The notes: generated from the sequence alone by a model not told the origin. 64,000 nt of DNA from Nitrospira sp. (GCA_035968315.1 JAVYIN010000006.1:62001-126000); one strand, 5' to 3'. Positions 36,066-45,190 are shown, counted from the stretch's first letter. Made by a program: numbers and translations.

Positions 36066-36536
36066 TTACGATCCACTGGTGACTTTAAACTCCAGATGAC
36101 AGGCCACGCAGGCCTTCAGCACGTGATTGAACTGCGGCAAGATTTGTTTCAGATCTTTGGTGGGCATGATACGAGCCAACTCTTCCGCCGCCGCGTGATG
36201 CGCCATGGCCAAGTCGTGATAGGCGGGCGGAAACTTTTCCGGCTGCTGGCTCGCCATCGCCTGGCGATGCATAAAGAAACCCAAGTGCGTTTCAGTCAGC
36301 CCCTTCGCCAATTCATAGTCCTCTTCAACCAGCGCATTCATGATGACTTGAATCGTCTCCAGATGCTGCAACATCACCGCGCGATGTTCTTTCCCGGCTG
36401 GCGGCGGCAGCGGAATAGGCTGTCTGGTATCGGACGTCAAATAGGGGTTGGGCCGCTGTTCCCCGTGGCGATGTTCAACCTCAGTGCAACCGGTCCAAAA
36501 CCCAACGCACAGCACGGCCACAACGACACCTTTCAT
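36066..36536 (-). CDS. Cytochrome c'-like (class II) lipoprotein
   Basis: 156 residues. The lipobox is FWTGC (Cys17), and a C-terminal heme site C143-V-A-C146-H147 follows a mostly helical body (MLQHLETIQVIMNALVEEDYELAKGL), which is the layout of class II cytochromes c'. Such proteins bind NO or act as electron carriers. The ATG at 36536 fits the signal sequence; the longer open frame upstream lacks one. It lies 82 bases after the beta subunit gene. Confidence 0.78.
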   Translation of the reverse strand: MKGVVVAVLCVGFWTGCTEVEHRHGEQRPNPYLTSDTRQPIPLPPPAGKEHRAVMLQHLETIQVIMNALVEEDYELAKGLTETHLGFFMHRQAMASQQPEKFPPAYHDLAMAHHAAAEELARIMPTKDLKQILPQFNHVLKACVACHLEFKVTSGS

Positions 36537-36618
36537 ACACACCTGCTCCCCTCTCCATAATGAACGGCCCATTCCCAACAGGATGCTGAACCTCATCCAA
36601 TCCATTCCATCAACTCCC

Positions 36619-37566
36619 TCAAGGCGCGGCTTCTGTCTTATTCACGTGCTGCCAGTAGGCATTCACCCGCGCCTGAATGTGGGTAATGGCTTCCGTCTGC
36701 ACCACCGGCTCGAAGAGATGGCGGAACCGGCCTTGGAGCTTGAGATAGTCTTCCACCGGCTGCAGCCTGGGCCTGTAGGTATGGACCACGTTGCCGTTGA
36801 TCGCCTCCTTGAGCGGCCAGAGCCCGCACTCGACGGCCAACCGTGCCACATCCGGGGTAGAGGCCGGATCAAACAGCCAGCCGGTCGGGCAGGCGGCAAA
36901 GGCCAGAAACAATTTCGGCCCCGGATAGTCTGCCGCGCGCGCAAATTTTTCTTCGAGGTCGAGCGGAAACCGCGGCGACACGGTCGCGAGATACGGCGGT
37001 TTGTGAGCCCGCCAGATCTCAAAGATGTCTTTCTTCTCCTGCACGGTGCCGGTCGGATGCTGCACGGCACAAGGCGAGGTCGTGGTGCGCGCCCCATAGG
37101 GGGTGGCGGGACTGAGCTGGACGCCGGTGTTGCCGTAGGCTTCGTTGTCATAACACAGGTAATAGAAGTCCAGATTTCTGGTGATGGCCCCGGATGTCGA
37201 GGAGAGCGCCATGTCGTAGGTCGAGCCGTCACCGCCCAGGACGACAACTTTGACATCCTCCTCTTTCGGCAGGCGGCCTTTGGCGATCAGCACGTCGAGC
37301 GCATCCCGCACGCCTTGCGCGCCGGCCGGCGCCGAGCCCATGGTGGTGTAGAGCCAGGAGGCATCGAGCGGCGTAAATGGGAAAGCCGCCAGATTGGTGA
37401 AGCAGCCTGCCGCGTTCACATACACGACATGGCTGCCGAGCACTTTGGACGCCAGCCGCAAGGATTCGAGCCCCCCGCACCCGGCACAGAGCGGCGTCCC
37501 AGGGAACACATGTTCCTCGCGCGGGATCTGATGCAGGTCTGTAAAGATGTGCGGTTCCCAGGCCAT
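36619..37566 (-). CDS. porB: 2-oxoacid:ferredoxin oxidoreductase, beta (thiamine diphosphate) subunit
   Basis: A 315-residue catalytic subunit that holds thiamine diphosphate and one [4Fe-4S] cluster. The TPP/Mg motif is GDGSTYDMA (from 112) with the matching Asn in NLDFYYLCYDNEAYGNTG, and cysteines C27, C30 (CAGCG) and C55 (NAAGC) are cluster ligands. YxNTGxQxSxxTPxG is the substrate-site loop of pyruvate-type enzymes. Together with the alpha and gamma/delta subunits it makes or consumes acetyl-CoA (or another acyl-CoA) with ferredoxin. ATG at 37566, 8 bases after the alpha gene stop. Confidence 0.92.
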   Translation of the reverse strand: MAWEPHIFTDLHQIPREEHVFPGTPLCAGCGGLESLRLASKVLGSHVVYVNAAGCFTNLAAFPFTPLDASWLYTTMGSAPAGAQGVRDALDVLIAKGRLPKEEDVKVVVLGGDGSTYDMALSSTSGAITRNLDFYYLCYDNEAYGNTGVQLSPATPYGARTTTSPCAVQHPTGTVQEKKDIFEIWRAHKPPYLATVSPRFPLDLEEKFARAADYPGPKLFLAFAACPTGWLFDPASTPDVARLAVECGLWPLKEAINGNVVHTYRPRLQPVEDYLKLQGRFRHLFEPVVQTEAITHIQARVNAYWQHVNKTEAAP

Positions 37567-37574
37567 GCCGTCTC

Positions 37575-38819
37575 TCACTTGCCCGTCTTGAGATCGTGCG
37601 CAAGATACTGCAACTGCTCGATCTCGCAATATTCACGTTCGGTATACAGCAGAACCGGTCCGATCCCTTTTCCGCGCACTCCGGCTTCGGCCGTCTGCTC
37701 GAAGATCGCCCGAAACTCGCCTTCCGAGATATTCTTTCCGCCGAGGCCGCCGATGAAGGAACAGAGCGCCCGTGGCCGCAGGGCCTCGTCATACAGACTG
37801 GTGGCAATCTCCTGAAAGAGAATGCCCCCCTGCCCCGGAGACAGATTCTGGTCCAAGACGGCGACGGCCCGGCGGCCTTGCAGGGCCTGACGAATAGCCT
37901 CGGCCGGCCAGGGGCGGATCATGCGCAGCCGCAGCAGGCCCACAGGCCGGCCCTCCGCCCTGGCGGCATCGACCGCAGCTTTGCCTTTGCTCGCAAAGGC
38001 GTTGGTCATGATGAGCACATCCTCCGCGTCGTCGAGACGGTACCCCTCCACGACGCCATAGCGCCGGCCACAGAGCCGTTCAAACTCCACGGCCGCTTCT
38101 TCGTGAACTTGCAGGGCATTCAACGACGCAAGATGCATTTGATGCCGGAAGTAACTGTAGGTGGCGCCGCCGAACACCGCCGGGCCGAGCGCCTGAGGAG
38201 CCGAGGCCTTAAACCCGAGATGGGTGGGACGGAACGGAGGCAGGAAGGCGTGCGCCATCGTCTGGCCCGGCAGGAGCACCGGCTCGCGGGTGAATGACAG
38301 ATAAAACCCATCGAGATTCACCATGACCGGCAGACACACGCGCGGATCTTCAGCAATGCGATAGGCCATGAGAATGGAATCCACGACCTCCTGGCAGGTC
38401 TCCGCATGGATCTGCACAAACCCGGAATCGCGCGCCGCCAGCACATCGTTGTGATCCGGCTCCAGCGTGATGGGAGAGGCCAGCGCCCGTGAAACATTGA
38501 CCAGCACCAGCGGCACCCGCCAGCCGGCAACGGTGTACAGCACTTCAAACGCATGCAGGAGCCCCTGGCTCGATGTCGCCGTGAACACGCGCGCGCCGGC
38601 CGCCGCCGCGGCGCCCGCGGCCGTCATCATCGAATGCTCCGAGTCCAGTGTGACGAAGCGGGCGTTCACGGCGCCATTGCCGCACCACTTCGCCAGCGTC
38701 TCGACGATTTCCGTTTGGGGGGTGATCGGAAACGCCGGCACATAATCCACATCGGCCAGGCGAGCGCCCCAGGCTGCGGCGAGATTGCCGGTCATCATCA
38801 TCTGGTCTATCTGGTCCAT
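37575..38819 (-). CDS. porA: 2-oxoacid:ferredoxin oxidoreductase, alpha subunit
   Basis: A 414-residue (or slightly shorter) alpha subunit with domain I (VPAFPITPQTEIVETLAKW), the TPP-pairing region (SEHSMMTAAGAAAAAGARVFTATSSQGL), and a transketolase-like C-terminal domain (GAGGxNISEGEF). The start is uncertain. The ATG at 38819 lies inside a GGTCTATCT repeat, giving the repeat-encoded start MDQIDQ; the run of ATGs at 38801-38795 (MMMTGN) begins where family similarity begins and may be the true start. Function as for the beta subunit. Confidence 0.9.
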   Translation of the reverse strand: MDQIDQMMMTGNLAAAWGARLADVDYVPAFPITPQTEIVETLAKWCGNGAVNARFVTLDSEHSMMTAAGAAAAAGARVFTATSSQGLLHAFEVLYTVAGWRVPLVLVNVSRALASPITLEPDHNDVLAARDSGFVQIHAETCQEVVDSILMAYRIAEDPRVCLPVMVNLDGFYLSFTREPVLLPGQTMAHAFLPPFRPTHLGFKASAPQALGPAVFGGATYSYFRHQMHLASLNALQVHEEAAVEFERLCGRRYGVVEGYRLDDAEDVLIMTNAFASKGKAAVDAARAEGRPVGLLRLRMIRPWPAEAIRQALQGRRAVAVLDQNLSPGQGGILFQEIATSLYDEALRPRALCSFIGGLGGKNISEGEFRAIFEQTAEAGVRGKGIGPVLLYTEREYCEIEQLQYLAHDLKTGK

Positions 38820-38937
38820 TTGGTCTCTCTCGTCCGTCCGGTCTGTCTAGTCTATCTCGTATATTCGGTCTATCTGGTCTAGGCCGTCCTCGGCCATACC
38901 AGAAAGACTAGATAGACCAGACAGACCCAATAGACCC
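38795..38937. repeat. Intercistronic degenerate GGTCTATCT repeats forming a long inverted repeat
   Basis: About 140 bases between the gamma/delta and alpha genes consist of imperfect copies of (T/C)GGTCTATCT on the plus strand up to 38881, then the complementary AGATAGACCAGACAGACC from 38908. The centre is a perfect GGCCG-TCCT-CGGCC hairpin (38882-38895). The whole could fold into one long stem inside the operon mRNA. The first codons of the alpha gene may be part of the repeat. Confidence 0.75.
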
Positions 38938-38938
38938 T

Positions 38939-39838
38939 TCATCCGACTTCCGTTTCCCGCGCCACCGTCATGGCATCGGTCGGGCAGACTTCGACGCAGT
39001 CGAGGCAGCCTTTGCAGTGCGGATAGTAGATGGCGGGCTTGCCGTCCGGCTTGATCGTGATCGCGCCCTCCGGGCAATTGGCAAAGCAGAGCCAGCACCC
39101 GTTGCACAGGTCCGGACGCAGGACCGGGCGGAAGGTCCGCCATCCGCTCACGGAACGGATCGCGGAATTGGGACCGGCCGTGATGCTGGCGGTTCCCCTG
39201 GTGGGTGGCTCATACGTCGGCGTGCGAAGCGTGGCCGGCGCCGCCGGTTGCCGGGAGGCCGATTCGATAGCCACGATCTGCACCAGCTCGTAACAGCGGA
39301 ATGCCACAGCTTGATTGCGCTCGATGACGGCAGCGGCCAGCCCGAGCTCGGCCAGCTCCCGTGCGATGGCCTCGCGAAGGGAGTCCTGTTTCAGCCCGGC
39401 CAGCCGTCCGGCCACGGCACCAAGCAACGCGCTGATCGCGCCCCGCTTGCCAATCTGCTGCATGGCGATGCCGGTCAGATCCAGGGTCGTGAGCCGGCCC
39501 GGAATCGGGACCTCGGCACGGAGTCGCTCGCCCGTGAGCGGTGAGTTCACAAAGATGGCCGTTCGCTCCTCCACACCTTCGAGTACGCGGGCGGATGGAT
39601 CACGAATGAGCGACGCATCGGCAATGACGACGAGATCCGGCCTGGCAATCAGGCCCCGCTCGCGAATCGGCTCGTTGGCAATCCGCGTATAGGCGGCCAC
39701 CGGCGCCCCGCGACGCTCGGCCCCGTAAATCGGCGAGTCCTGCGCCACGAACCCTTCCAGAAACGCCGCCGTGCCCAGAATGCGGCTGGCGGTCTTCGCG
39801 CCCTGCCCCCCTCGGCCATGGAAGCGGATGGCGATCAC
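38939..39838 (-). CDS. 2-oxoacid:ferredoxin oxidoreductase, fused gamma-delta subunit
   Basis: 299 residues combining a gamma domain (1-185; GRGGQGAKTASRIL, and AERRGAPVAAYTRI) with a C-terminal delta-type ferredoxin domain (240-299) holding two [4Fe-4S] clusters: C245/248/251/255 and C275/278/281/285, each C-x2-C-x2-C-x3-C-P. The linker of about 50 residues is Pro/Thr-rich. Separate gamma and delta subunits are common; here they are fused. It passes electrons from the TPP site to ferredoxin. Second gene of the operon, 9 bases after the YtxH gene. Confidence 0.9.
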   Translation of the reverse strand: MIAIRFHGRGGQGAKTASRILGTAAFLEGFVAQDSPIYGAERRGAPVAAYTRIANEPIRERGLIARPDLVVIADASLIRDPSARVLEGVEERTAIFVNSPLTGERLRAEVPIPGRLTTLDLTGIAMQQIGKRGAISALLGAVAGRLAGLKQDSLREAIARELAELGLAAAVIERNQAVAFRCYELVQIVAIESASRQPAAPATLRTPTYEPPTRGTASITAGPNSAIRSVSGWRTFRPVLRPDLCNGCWLCFANCPEGAITIKPDGKPAIYYPHCKGCLDCVEVCPTDAMTVARETEVG

Positions 39839-39847
39839 AGCGTCTCC

Positions 39848-40159
39848 TCAGCTACAGCACTTTTCCATCTTCTCTTTCATCGTCTCTCGGCCGGCCTTCA
39901 CGGCCGCTTCGACCGTGGCCTGCTTCTCCGCCATGAAGTGCTTGCCCCGCTCGATCACCTCATCGAGGGCCGCTCGCGCCTCTTTGGCCTTCTCCAAGAC
40001 CTCATCCTCCGCCCTCCTGGCGAACTCCTTCAAATCCTGCCTGGTTTCTCGCCCGGATTTGGGGGCAAGCAGAAGACCGGCCACCACTCCTGCAACGGCA
40101 CCGCCTACAAACGCGAGCGCGACGGCTTGCGCCGAACAACTTTTGTCCTGATTCTCCAT
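39848..40159 (-). CDS. YtxH-domain protein
   Basis: A 103-residue protein with one TM helix (ALAFVGGAVAGVVAGLLLAP) followed by a charged coiled-coil (EDEVLEKAKEARAALDEVIERGKHFMAEKQATVEAAVKAGRE), the YtxH layout. Unusually it has a Cys before the helix (KSCSAQ) and ends in KCCS. First gene of the ferredoxin oxidoreductase operon, 41 bases downstream of the sigma54-type promoter. YtxH proteins are stress-related with no known activity; here it may anchor or protect the enzyme at the membrane. Confidence 0.8.
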   Translation of the reverse strand: MENQDKSCSAQAVALAFVGGAVAGVVAGLLLAPKSGRETRQDLKEFARRAEDEVLEKAKEARAALDEVIERGKHFMAEKQATVEAAVKAGRETMKEKMEKCCS

Positions 40160-40561
40160 AGCTCTCCCTCCTGGTCAACGACGTTCTATCATCAAGAAAA
40201 GCGAAGGGCGTGCCACAGACGAGACCTGCACAATGCCTCCACGGTCTCAATTTATCAGTAGCTTAGAATGGCGATAGCCGCGAGAAGCGATTGCGCTGGG
40301 GCATTCCAGGGCTGCGAGAACGAGACCACTGTCGCGAAAGGCAACAGGCCTGATGCCCCCTCAACACAACGGATTGCAGATACTTCTGAATCAGAGCATT
40401 TATTTGTGGATCGGCCCCGCCACTGCTAAAATCCCCTCCTTAAGCAAACACCAGAGGCGTCTCCCCGATTCTGAGCGCGCCGCTCCGCATCGAAGACACC
40501 ACGATATGTCCCACGTCGTCGCAACCGGACAGCCGACTAGTCGCACTGGATTCACGAGCCG
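40160..40561. promoter_or_regulatory. Divergent regulatory region between the oxidoreductase operon and the hybrid kinase gene
   Basis: 402 bases without a gene. It holds the sigma54-type promoter at 40200-40215 and, about 125 bases further upstream, GGCAACAGG-CCTGATGCC (40340-40357), an 18-bp dyad with one mismatched pair that could bind an activator. The promoter of the kinase gene must lie at the right end but is not obvious. Confidence 0.45.
40200..40215 (-). promoter_or_regulatory. Probable sigma54 promoter of the ferredoxin oxidoreductase operon
   Basis: On the minus strand the sequence reads TGGCACGCCCTTCGCT: a perfect -24 box (TGGCACG), exact GG-N10-GC spacing, and TCGCT at -12 (one mismatch to TTGCT). 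Transcription would begin near 40189, 30 bases before the YtxH ATG at 40159. Confidence 0.7.
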
Positions 40562-43500
40562 ATGGATAGAGAAGCCACGCTACCGCCAGACGAACGGCAC
40601 AATGCTCCCACAGACGGACACAGCCCCACTCCCTCTGGAGACGCGGTTTCATCGGCCATCACCCGCGACATCGTCACACAGCTCTACGCGAATTCGACCA
40701 GCGGCCTGATCGCCAGCGCGGCATTTGCCAGCGTCCTCGTCGCTACGCACTGGTCATTGATCGCTCACCCCGTGCTGCTCGCCTGGTGGAACGGCATGGC
40801 CCTGCTGACCATACCCCGGGCGTTCTTGATCAGCCGATTCAAGACCGCAGGCGCCGGCACAGCGCCACCCACATGGCACACAAGGCACCTGGCAGGGGTG
40901 GCGCTCTCCGGCATCGGGTGGGGTGCCGCCGGCATCCTGCTCTTCACGCCGGCCTCCGTCGAACACCAGGCGTTCCTCAGCCTGATTCTGACCGGCATGG
41001 TCGCCGGCGCCGCGCCCATCTTTGCCGCCAGCCGCCGCACCTTTCTCGCCTTCGCCCTGCCGGCCTGCCTCCCCATCATCGGCCAATTTCTCCTCATGGG
41101 CGACTCGATCCACGTAGCGATCGGCGTCGCAGGCCTTCTCTTCCTGGGGATCATGACCGGGCTGGTCTGGACCATTAACAAAAGCCTGGTGCGTACGTTC
41201 GAACTCAGCGCCGAACGCACCCAGGCTGAGACGCAACTCATCGACTTGTTTGAACACACCCACGATCTCATACAAAGCGTCGCGCCGGACGGGCGGCTCC
41301 TCTTCGTCAACCGGGCCTGGCGGGAAACCCTGGGGTATTCATCCGGCGAAGTCGAAATGCTGAACATCTTCGACGTGCTCCATCCCGATGGCCACGACCA
41401 TTGCCGCCACTTCATGCGGCGCATCCTCGCCGGTGAAGACATCGGGTTGATGGAAGTGATCTTCCTGACAAAGGACGGCCGCACCGTGATTGCGGAAGGC
41501 CAGATAGACCTGCGCGTTGAGGATGGCCGGCCAATCGCCACACGAGGCATCTTCCGCGACATCACCGGGCGCAAAGTGGCCGAAACCCGCCTCCGCGCGG
41601 TCAACCAGAATCTCGAACTCCTCGTGACCGAACGCACCGGCAAGCTGCGCGAGAGCGAAGCGCTGCATCGGAATCTGGTGGCCACCGTGCCGGGCGCGGT
41701 CTACGAATTTCAGATCGATGCCGCCGGCCGGCGCGCTTTTCCCTTCATGAGCCAGGGCATCACCGAATTAATTGGGCTCTCGCCCGACGAATGCATGGCC
41801 GATGCCGACGCCGCCTTCCAGCGGATTCTCCCCGAGGCGCTGCCGGCCGTGGAAGCCTCCATTAGCCAGTCCCTCGAAAGCCTGTCGCCCTGGCTCCACG
41901 AATTCCCCGCGACCACCCCCTCCGGCGAAACCAAATGGCTGCGCGGCCATTCGGTGCCGACCCGGGACAGCGATGGCACCACCCGCTGGCAAGGCGTCTT
42001 GACCGATATCACCGCGCGCAAGCAGGCGGAAGAGGCGCTCCGGGCCAGCGAAGAGCGCTTCCGGGCCGCCTACTACAATGCCGCCATCGGCATGTCCATT
42101 TGCGATCTGGACGGCCGGCTACAGGAAGTGAACCAGGCGCTCTGCCACATCCTCGGCTATTCCAAGCAGGAGTTGCTTGCCAAAGATTTTCAGTCGCTCA
42201 CCCATCCCAAGGATCTGCCCGGCAACATGGACCGGATTCGCCGGCTCTTGGCCGGCCTGGATGCGCACCAAGTCTTCGAGAAGCGGTATGTCAGAAAAGA
42301 TGGCGGCATCGTCTGGGCCCAGGTGGGGCTCTCCGTCATCCGCGACCATAACAATGCCCCTTCCCATCTGCTGGCCATGGTCCAAGACATCACCGAACGC
42401 AAACAGGCGGAAAGCCGGCTGCGGACGACGCAATACGCCATCGACCAGGCAACGGACTGCATTTTTGTCATCGGCAGCGACAGCTATTTTCTCGACGTCA
42501 ACGAATCGGCCTGCCGCCGCCTGGGCTACAGCAAGCAGGAACTCCTCACCAAATCGGTGCTGGACATCGATCCGGACTTTTCACCGGCGGTCTGGGAGAC
42601 GTTCTGGAGCACATTCACGCAACAAAAGCAGCTGCGCATCGAAACCAGACACCGCAGCAAGTCCGGGGAAATCTATCCGGTCGAAGTCGTAGCCAACTAC
42701 ATCGAACATGAAGGCAAAGAGCTGGACTATGCCTTTGTCCGCGACATCACCGAACGCAAGCGGGCGGAAGAGGCCTTGCGCGAGAGCGAGGCTCTTACCA
42801 AAACCGTCTTAAACACCCTCTCGCCCCATATTGCCGTGCTTGACAAACAGGGCCTCATCATCGCCGTCAACGAATCTTGGACCCGCTTTGCGCGGGAAAA
42901 CGGAGGGGAGAAGGCCGGCTCGCTTTCCGTCGGAGCGAATTATCTTGCCGCCTGCCTCCCTGCATCCACCACGAAGGACGATACGACCGCGCAGGAAGCG
43001 CGGGATGGCATTCAGGCTGTCCTAAACGGATCGCTCGCGAAGTATGCCCTGGAATACACCTGCGACGCGCCCGATACGAAACGCTGGTTTGTGATGACCG
43101 TGCTCCCCATGACGGGAGCGCACCAGGGCGTGGTCATCTCCCACGAGAACATCACCGAACGCAAGCAGGTCGAACTCGCGTTGCAGTTCCTCTCGTCGGG
43201 AATCGGCCATCTCAGCCTGGACGAATTCTTTCAACACATGGCGAGGCACATCGCCCAAGCCATCGGAGCGGAGATCGGTTTTGTGGGCAAACTCCTGCCC
43301 ACGGATGCGCCGTGCATCCGGACGATCGGCTTTTCCATCGATGGGCAGATGCAGCCGCCAATGGAGTACGATCTGCGCCACACGCCCTGCGAACAAGTCA
43401 TCGGCAAGCACACGGCCATTTTCCCGGACGGAGTGCAGCATCTGTTCCCGCAAGACCAAATGCTCACGGACCTGGGCATCGCCAGCTATGCGGCGGTCCC

Positions 43501-45190
43501 GCTCTTCGACACGAACGGCCGCCCCATTGGCCATGTGGGCATCATGGGCCGCGCCCCCCTGCGCAACACGAAGCAGGTGGAGGATCTCCTCCGGCTGTTC
43601 GCCGTGTCCGCAGCCGTGGAGTTGGAACGCCAGCGCACGGAAGCGAAATTCCACGACCTGTTCGAATTCTCGCCGGATGCCGTCATCATGGTGAATCAGC
43701 AGGGGCTCATCACGCTCGCCAACCGGCAAGCGGAAACGCTGTTCGGCTATCGCCAAGAGGAGCTGACCGCCCTGCCGGTGGAACGGCTGATGCCGGAATC
43801 AGGCCGCCATGGGCACATCGGACTCCGGGAACGGTTTCTCGCCACCGCCACCCCGCGCCTGATGGGGGCAGGACGGCCAGACTTGCAGGCGCAAAGAAAA
43901 GACGGCACGGTCTTCCCCGTTGACATCGGCCTCAGCCCCATCGACACGGAAGAGGGCCGGATGGTCGTGGCCACCATCCGCGACATTACCGCGCGCAAAC
44001 AGGCGGAAGCGGCGCTAAAAGACTCGCAGGACCAGATCCAGCAAATGCAGAAGATGGAGGCCCTCGGCCAGCTGGCCGGCGGCGTCGCCCACGACTTCAA
44101 TAACATCCTCACCGCCATTCTCGGCAATGCCGAAATCGCCCTTCTCAAGAGCGAGGCCGAGCATCCCGCCAAACAGAACCTGGCGCGGATTCTCGAAGCC
44201 GGGCAGCGGGCCTCCCACGTCGTGCAGCAAATTCTCACCTTTACCCGCCGGCAGGATGTCTCGCGATCGGTCCTGACACTGGCCCCCGTCGTTCAGGAAG
44301 CCGTCACCCTGCTGCGGGCCACCTTGCCCGCGGGCATCGAGCTGACCGCCACCTGCGAGGCCGATACCCCGCACGTACTGGCCAATACGACGCAGCTCCA
44401 TCAAGTGCTGATGAACCTCTGCACCAACGCTTGGCATGCACTGGAAGACCAGCCTGGCCGCATCACCGTGGCCCTCGCTCCCGTGACCCTGTCGGAGCCC
44501 CTCCACAGCCTGCATGCGACGGTGCTGCCGGGACACTATGCCCGGCTCTCGGTGCGCGACACTGGCTGCGGCATGCCGCCGGAGACCCTGGCGCGCATCT
44601 TCGATCCTTTTTTTACTACCAAGCCGCTCGGGCAAGGCACGGGCCTCGGATTGAGCGTCGTCCACGGAATCATGGAGGGCCATCACGGCGCGGTCCTCGT
44701 GGAAAGCGCCCCCGGCCAGGGCACGGCCTTCCATCTCTACTTTCCCGCGGCAGAGGCGCCGGCCCAGGCGAGTGAACCCCGCACCACTCCGCAGACAAAC
44801 ATGCCCCAGCGCCCCTGCCGCGTGCTGTATCTGGATGACGAGGAGATGCTGGTGGAACTGGTGCGGGCGCTGTTTGAACCGCTGGGCTACCGGATCACCG
44901 GCTGCACCAAACCGGCCGAGGCGCTGGCGCTGGTGCGCGCCGACCCGGACGGATTCGATGCCGTGGTAACGGATTACAATATGCCGGAACGGTCCGGCCT
45001 CGATGTGGCGCGGGAACTGGCACAGATTCGCCGCACGTTGCCTGTGGTGCTGGTCTCGGGGTATCTGACGCCGGAAGACCAGGCCGCGGCCCTTGACGCC
45101 CAGGTCAAAGAGATTATTTACAAACCCACCATGTTGCAGGAATTGGGCACCGTCTTGTCTCGCCTCCTCGACCGCCCGCCGGCAGCCTAG
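40562..45190 (+). CDS. Multi-PAS hybrid sensor histidine kinase
   Basis: A 1542-residue membrane sensor. The N-terminus carries about six hydrophobic segments (residues 47-205). Then come six PAS/PAC units (about 225-335, 370-490, 495-615, 625-735, 745-865 and 1030-1148), with a GAF domain at 885-1020 before the last. The HisKA domain has phospho-acceptor His1177 (LAGGVAHDFNN), followed by an HATPase domain (DTGCGMPP; GTGLGLSVV). The C-terminal receiver has Asp1471 (VVTDYNMP). The output is phosphotransfer only, with no DNA-binding domain, so a separate regulator must exist. It is divergent from the ferredoxin oxidoreductase operon and may sense redox or energy state for it. Confidence 0.93.
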   Translation: MDREATLPPDERHNAPTDGHSPTPSGDAVSSAITRDIVTQLYANSTSGLIASAAFASVLVATHWSLIAHPVLLAWWNGMALLTIPRAFLISRFKTAGAGTAPPTWHTRHLAGVALSGIGWGAAGILLFTPASVEHQAFLSLILTGMVAGAAPIFAASRRTFLAFALPACLPIIGQFLLMGDSIHVAIGVAGLLFLGIMTGLVWTINKSLVRTFELSAERTQAETQLIDLFEHTHDLIQSVAPDGRLLFVNRAWRETLGYSSGEVEMLNIFDVLHPDGHDHCRHFMRRILAGEDIGLMEVIFLTKDGRTVIAEGQIDLRVEDGRPIATRGIFRDITGRKVAETRLRAVNQNLELLVTERTGKLRESEALHRNLVATVPGAVYEFQIDAAGRRAFPFMSQGITELIGLSPDECMADADAAFQRILPEALPAVEASISQSLESLSPWLHEFPATTPSGETKWLRGHSVPTRDSDGTTRWQGVLTDITARKQAEEALRASEERFRAAYYNAAIGMSICDLDGRLQEVNQALCHILGYSKQELLAKDFQSLTHPKDLPGNMDRIRRLLAGLDAHQVFEKRYVRKDGGIVWAQVGLSVIRDHNNAPSHLLAMVQDITERKQAESRLRTTQYAIDQATDCIFVIGSDSYFLDVNESACRRLGYSKQELLTKSVLDIDPDFSPAVWETFWSTFTQQKQLRIETRHRSKSGEIYPVEVVANYIEHEGKELDYAFVRDITERKRAEEALRESEALTKTVLNTLSPHIAVLDKQGLIIAVNESWTRFARENGGEKAGSLSVGANYLAACLPASTTKDDTTAQEARDGIQAVLNGSLAKYALEYTCDAPDTKRWFVMTVLPMTGAHQGVVISHENITERKQVELALQFLSSGIGHLSLDEFFQHMARHIAQAIGAEIGFVGKLLPTDAPCIRTIGFSIDGQMQPPMEYDLRHTPCEQVIGKHTAIFPDGVQHLFPQDQMLTDLGIASYAAVPLFDTNGRPIGHVGIMGRAPLRNTKQVEDLLRLFAVSAAVELERQRTEAKFHDLFEFSPDAVIMVNQQGLITLANRQAETLFGYRQEELTALPVERLMPESGRHGHIGLRERFLATATPRLMGAGRPDLQAQRKDGTVFPVDIGLSPIDTEEGRMVVATIRDITARKQAEAALKDSQDQIQQMQKMEALGQLAGGVAHDFNNILTAILGNAEIALLKSEAEHPAKQNLARILEAGQRASHVVQQILTFTRRQDVSRSVLTLAPVVQEAVTLLRATLPAGIELTATCEADTPHVLANTTQLHQVLMNLCTNAWHALEDQPGRITVALAPVTLSEPLHSLHATVLPGHYARLSVRDTGCGMPPETLARIFDPFFTTKPLGQGTGLGLSVVHGIMEGHHGAVLVESAPGQGTAFHLYFPAAEAPAQASEPRTTPQTNMPQRPCRVLYLDDEEMLVELVRALFEPLGYRITGCTKPAEALALVRADPDGFDAVVTDYNMPERSGLDVARELAQIRRTLPVVLVSGYLTPEDQAAALDAQVKEIIYKPTMLQELGTVLSRLLDRPPAA

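Noticed and set aside
36560-36600. GG-N10-GC match upstream of the cytochrome c'-like gene
   Set aside because: Only the spacing fits; both the -24 and -12 boxes differ strongly from consensus, and the gene lies inside an operon.
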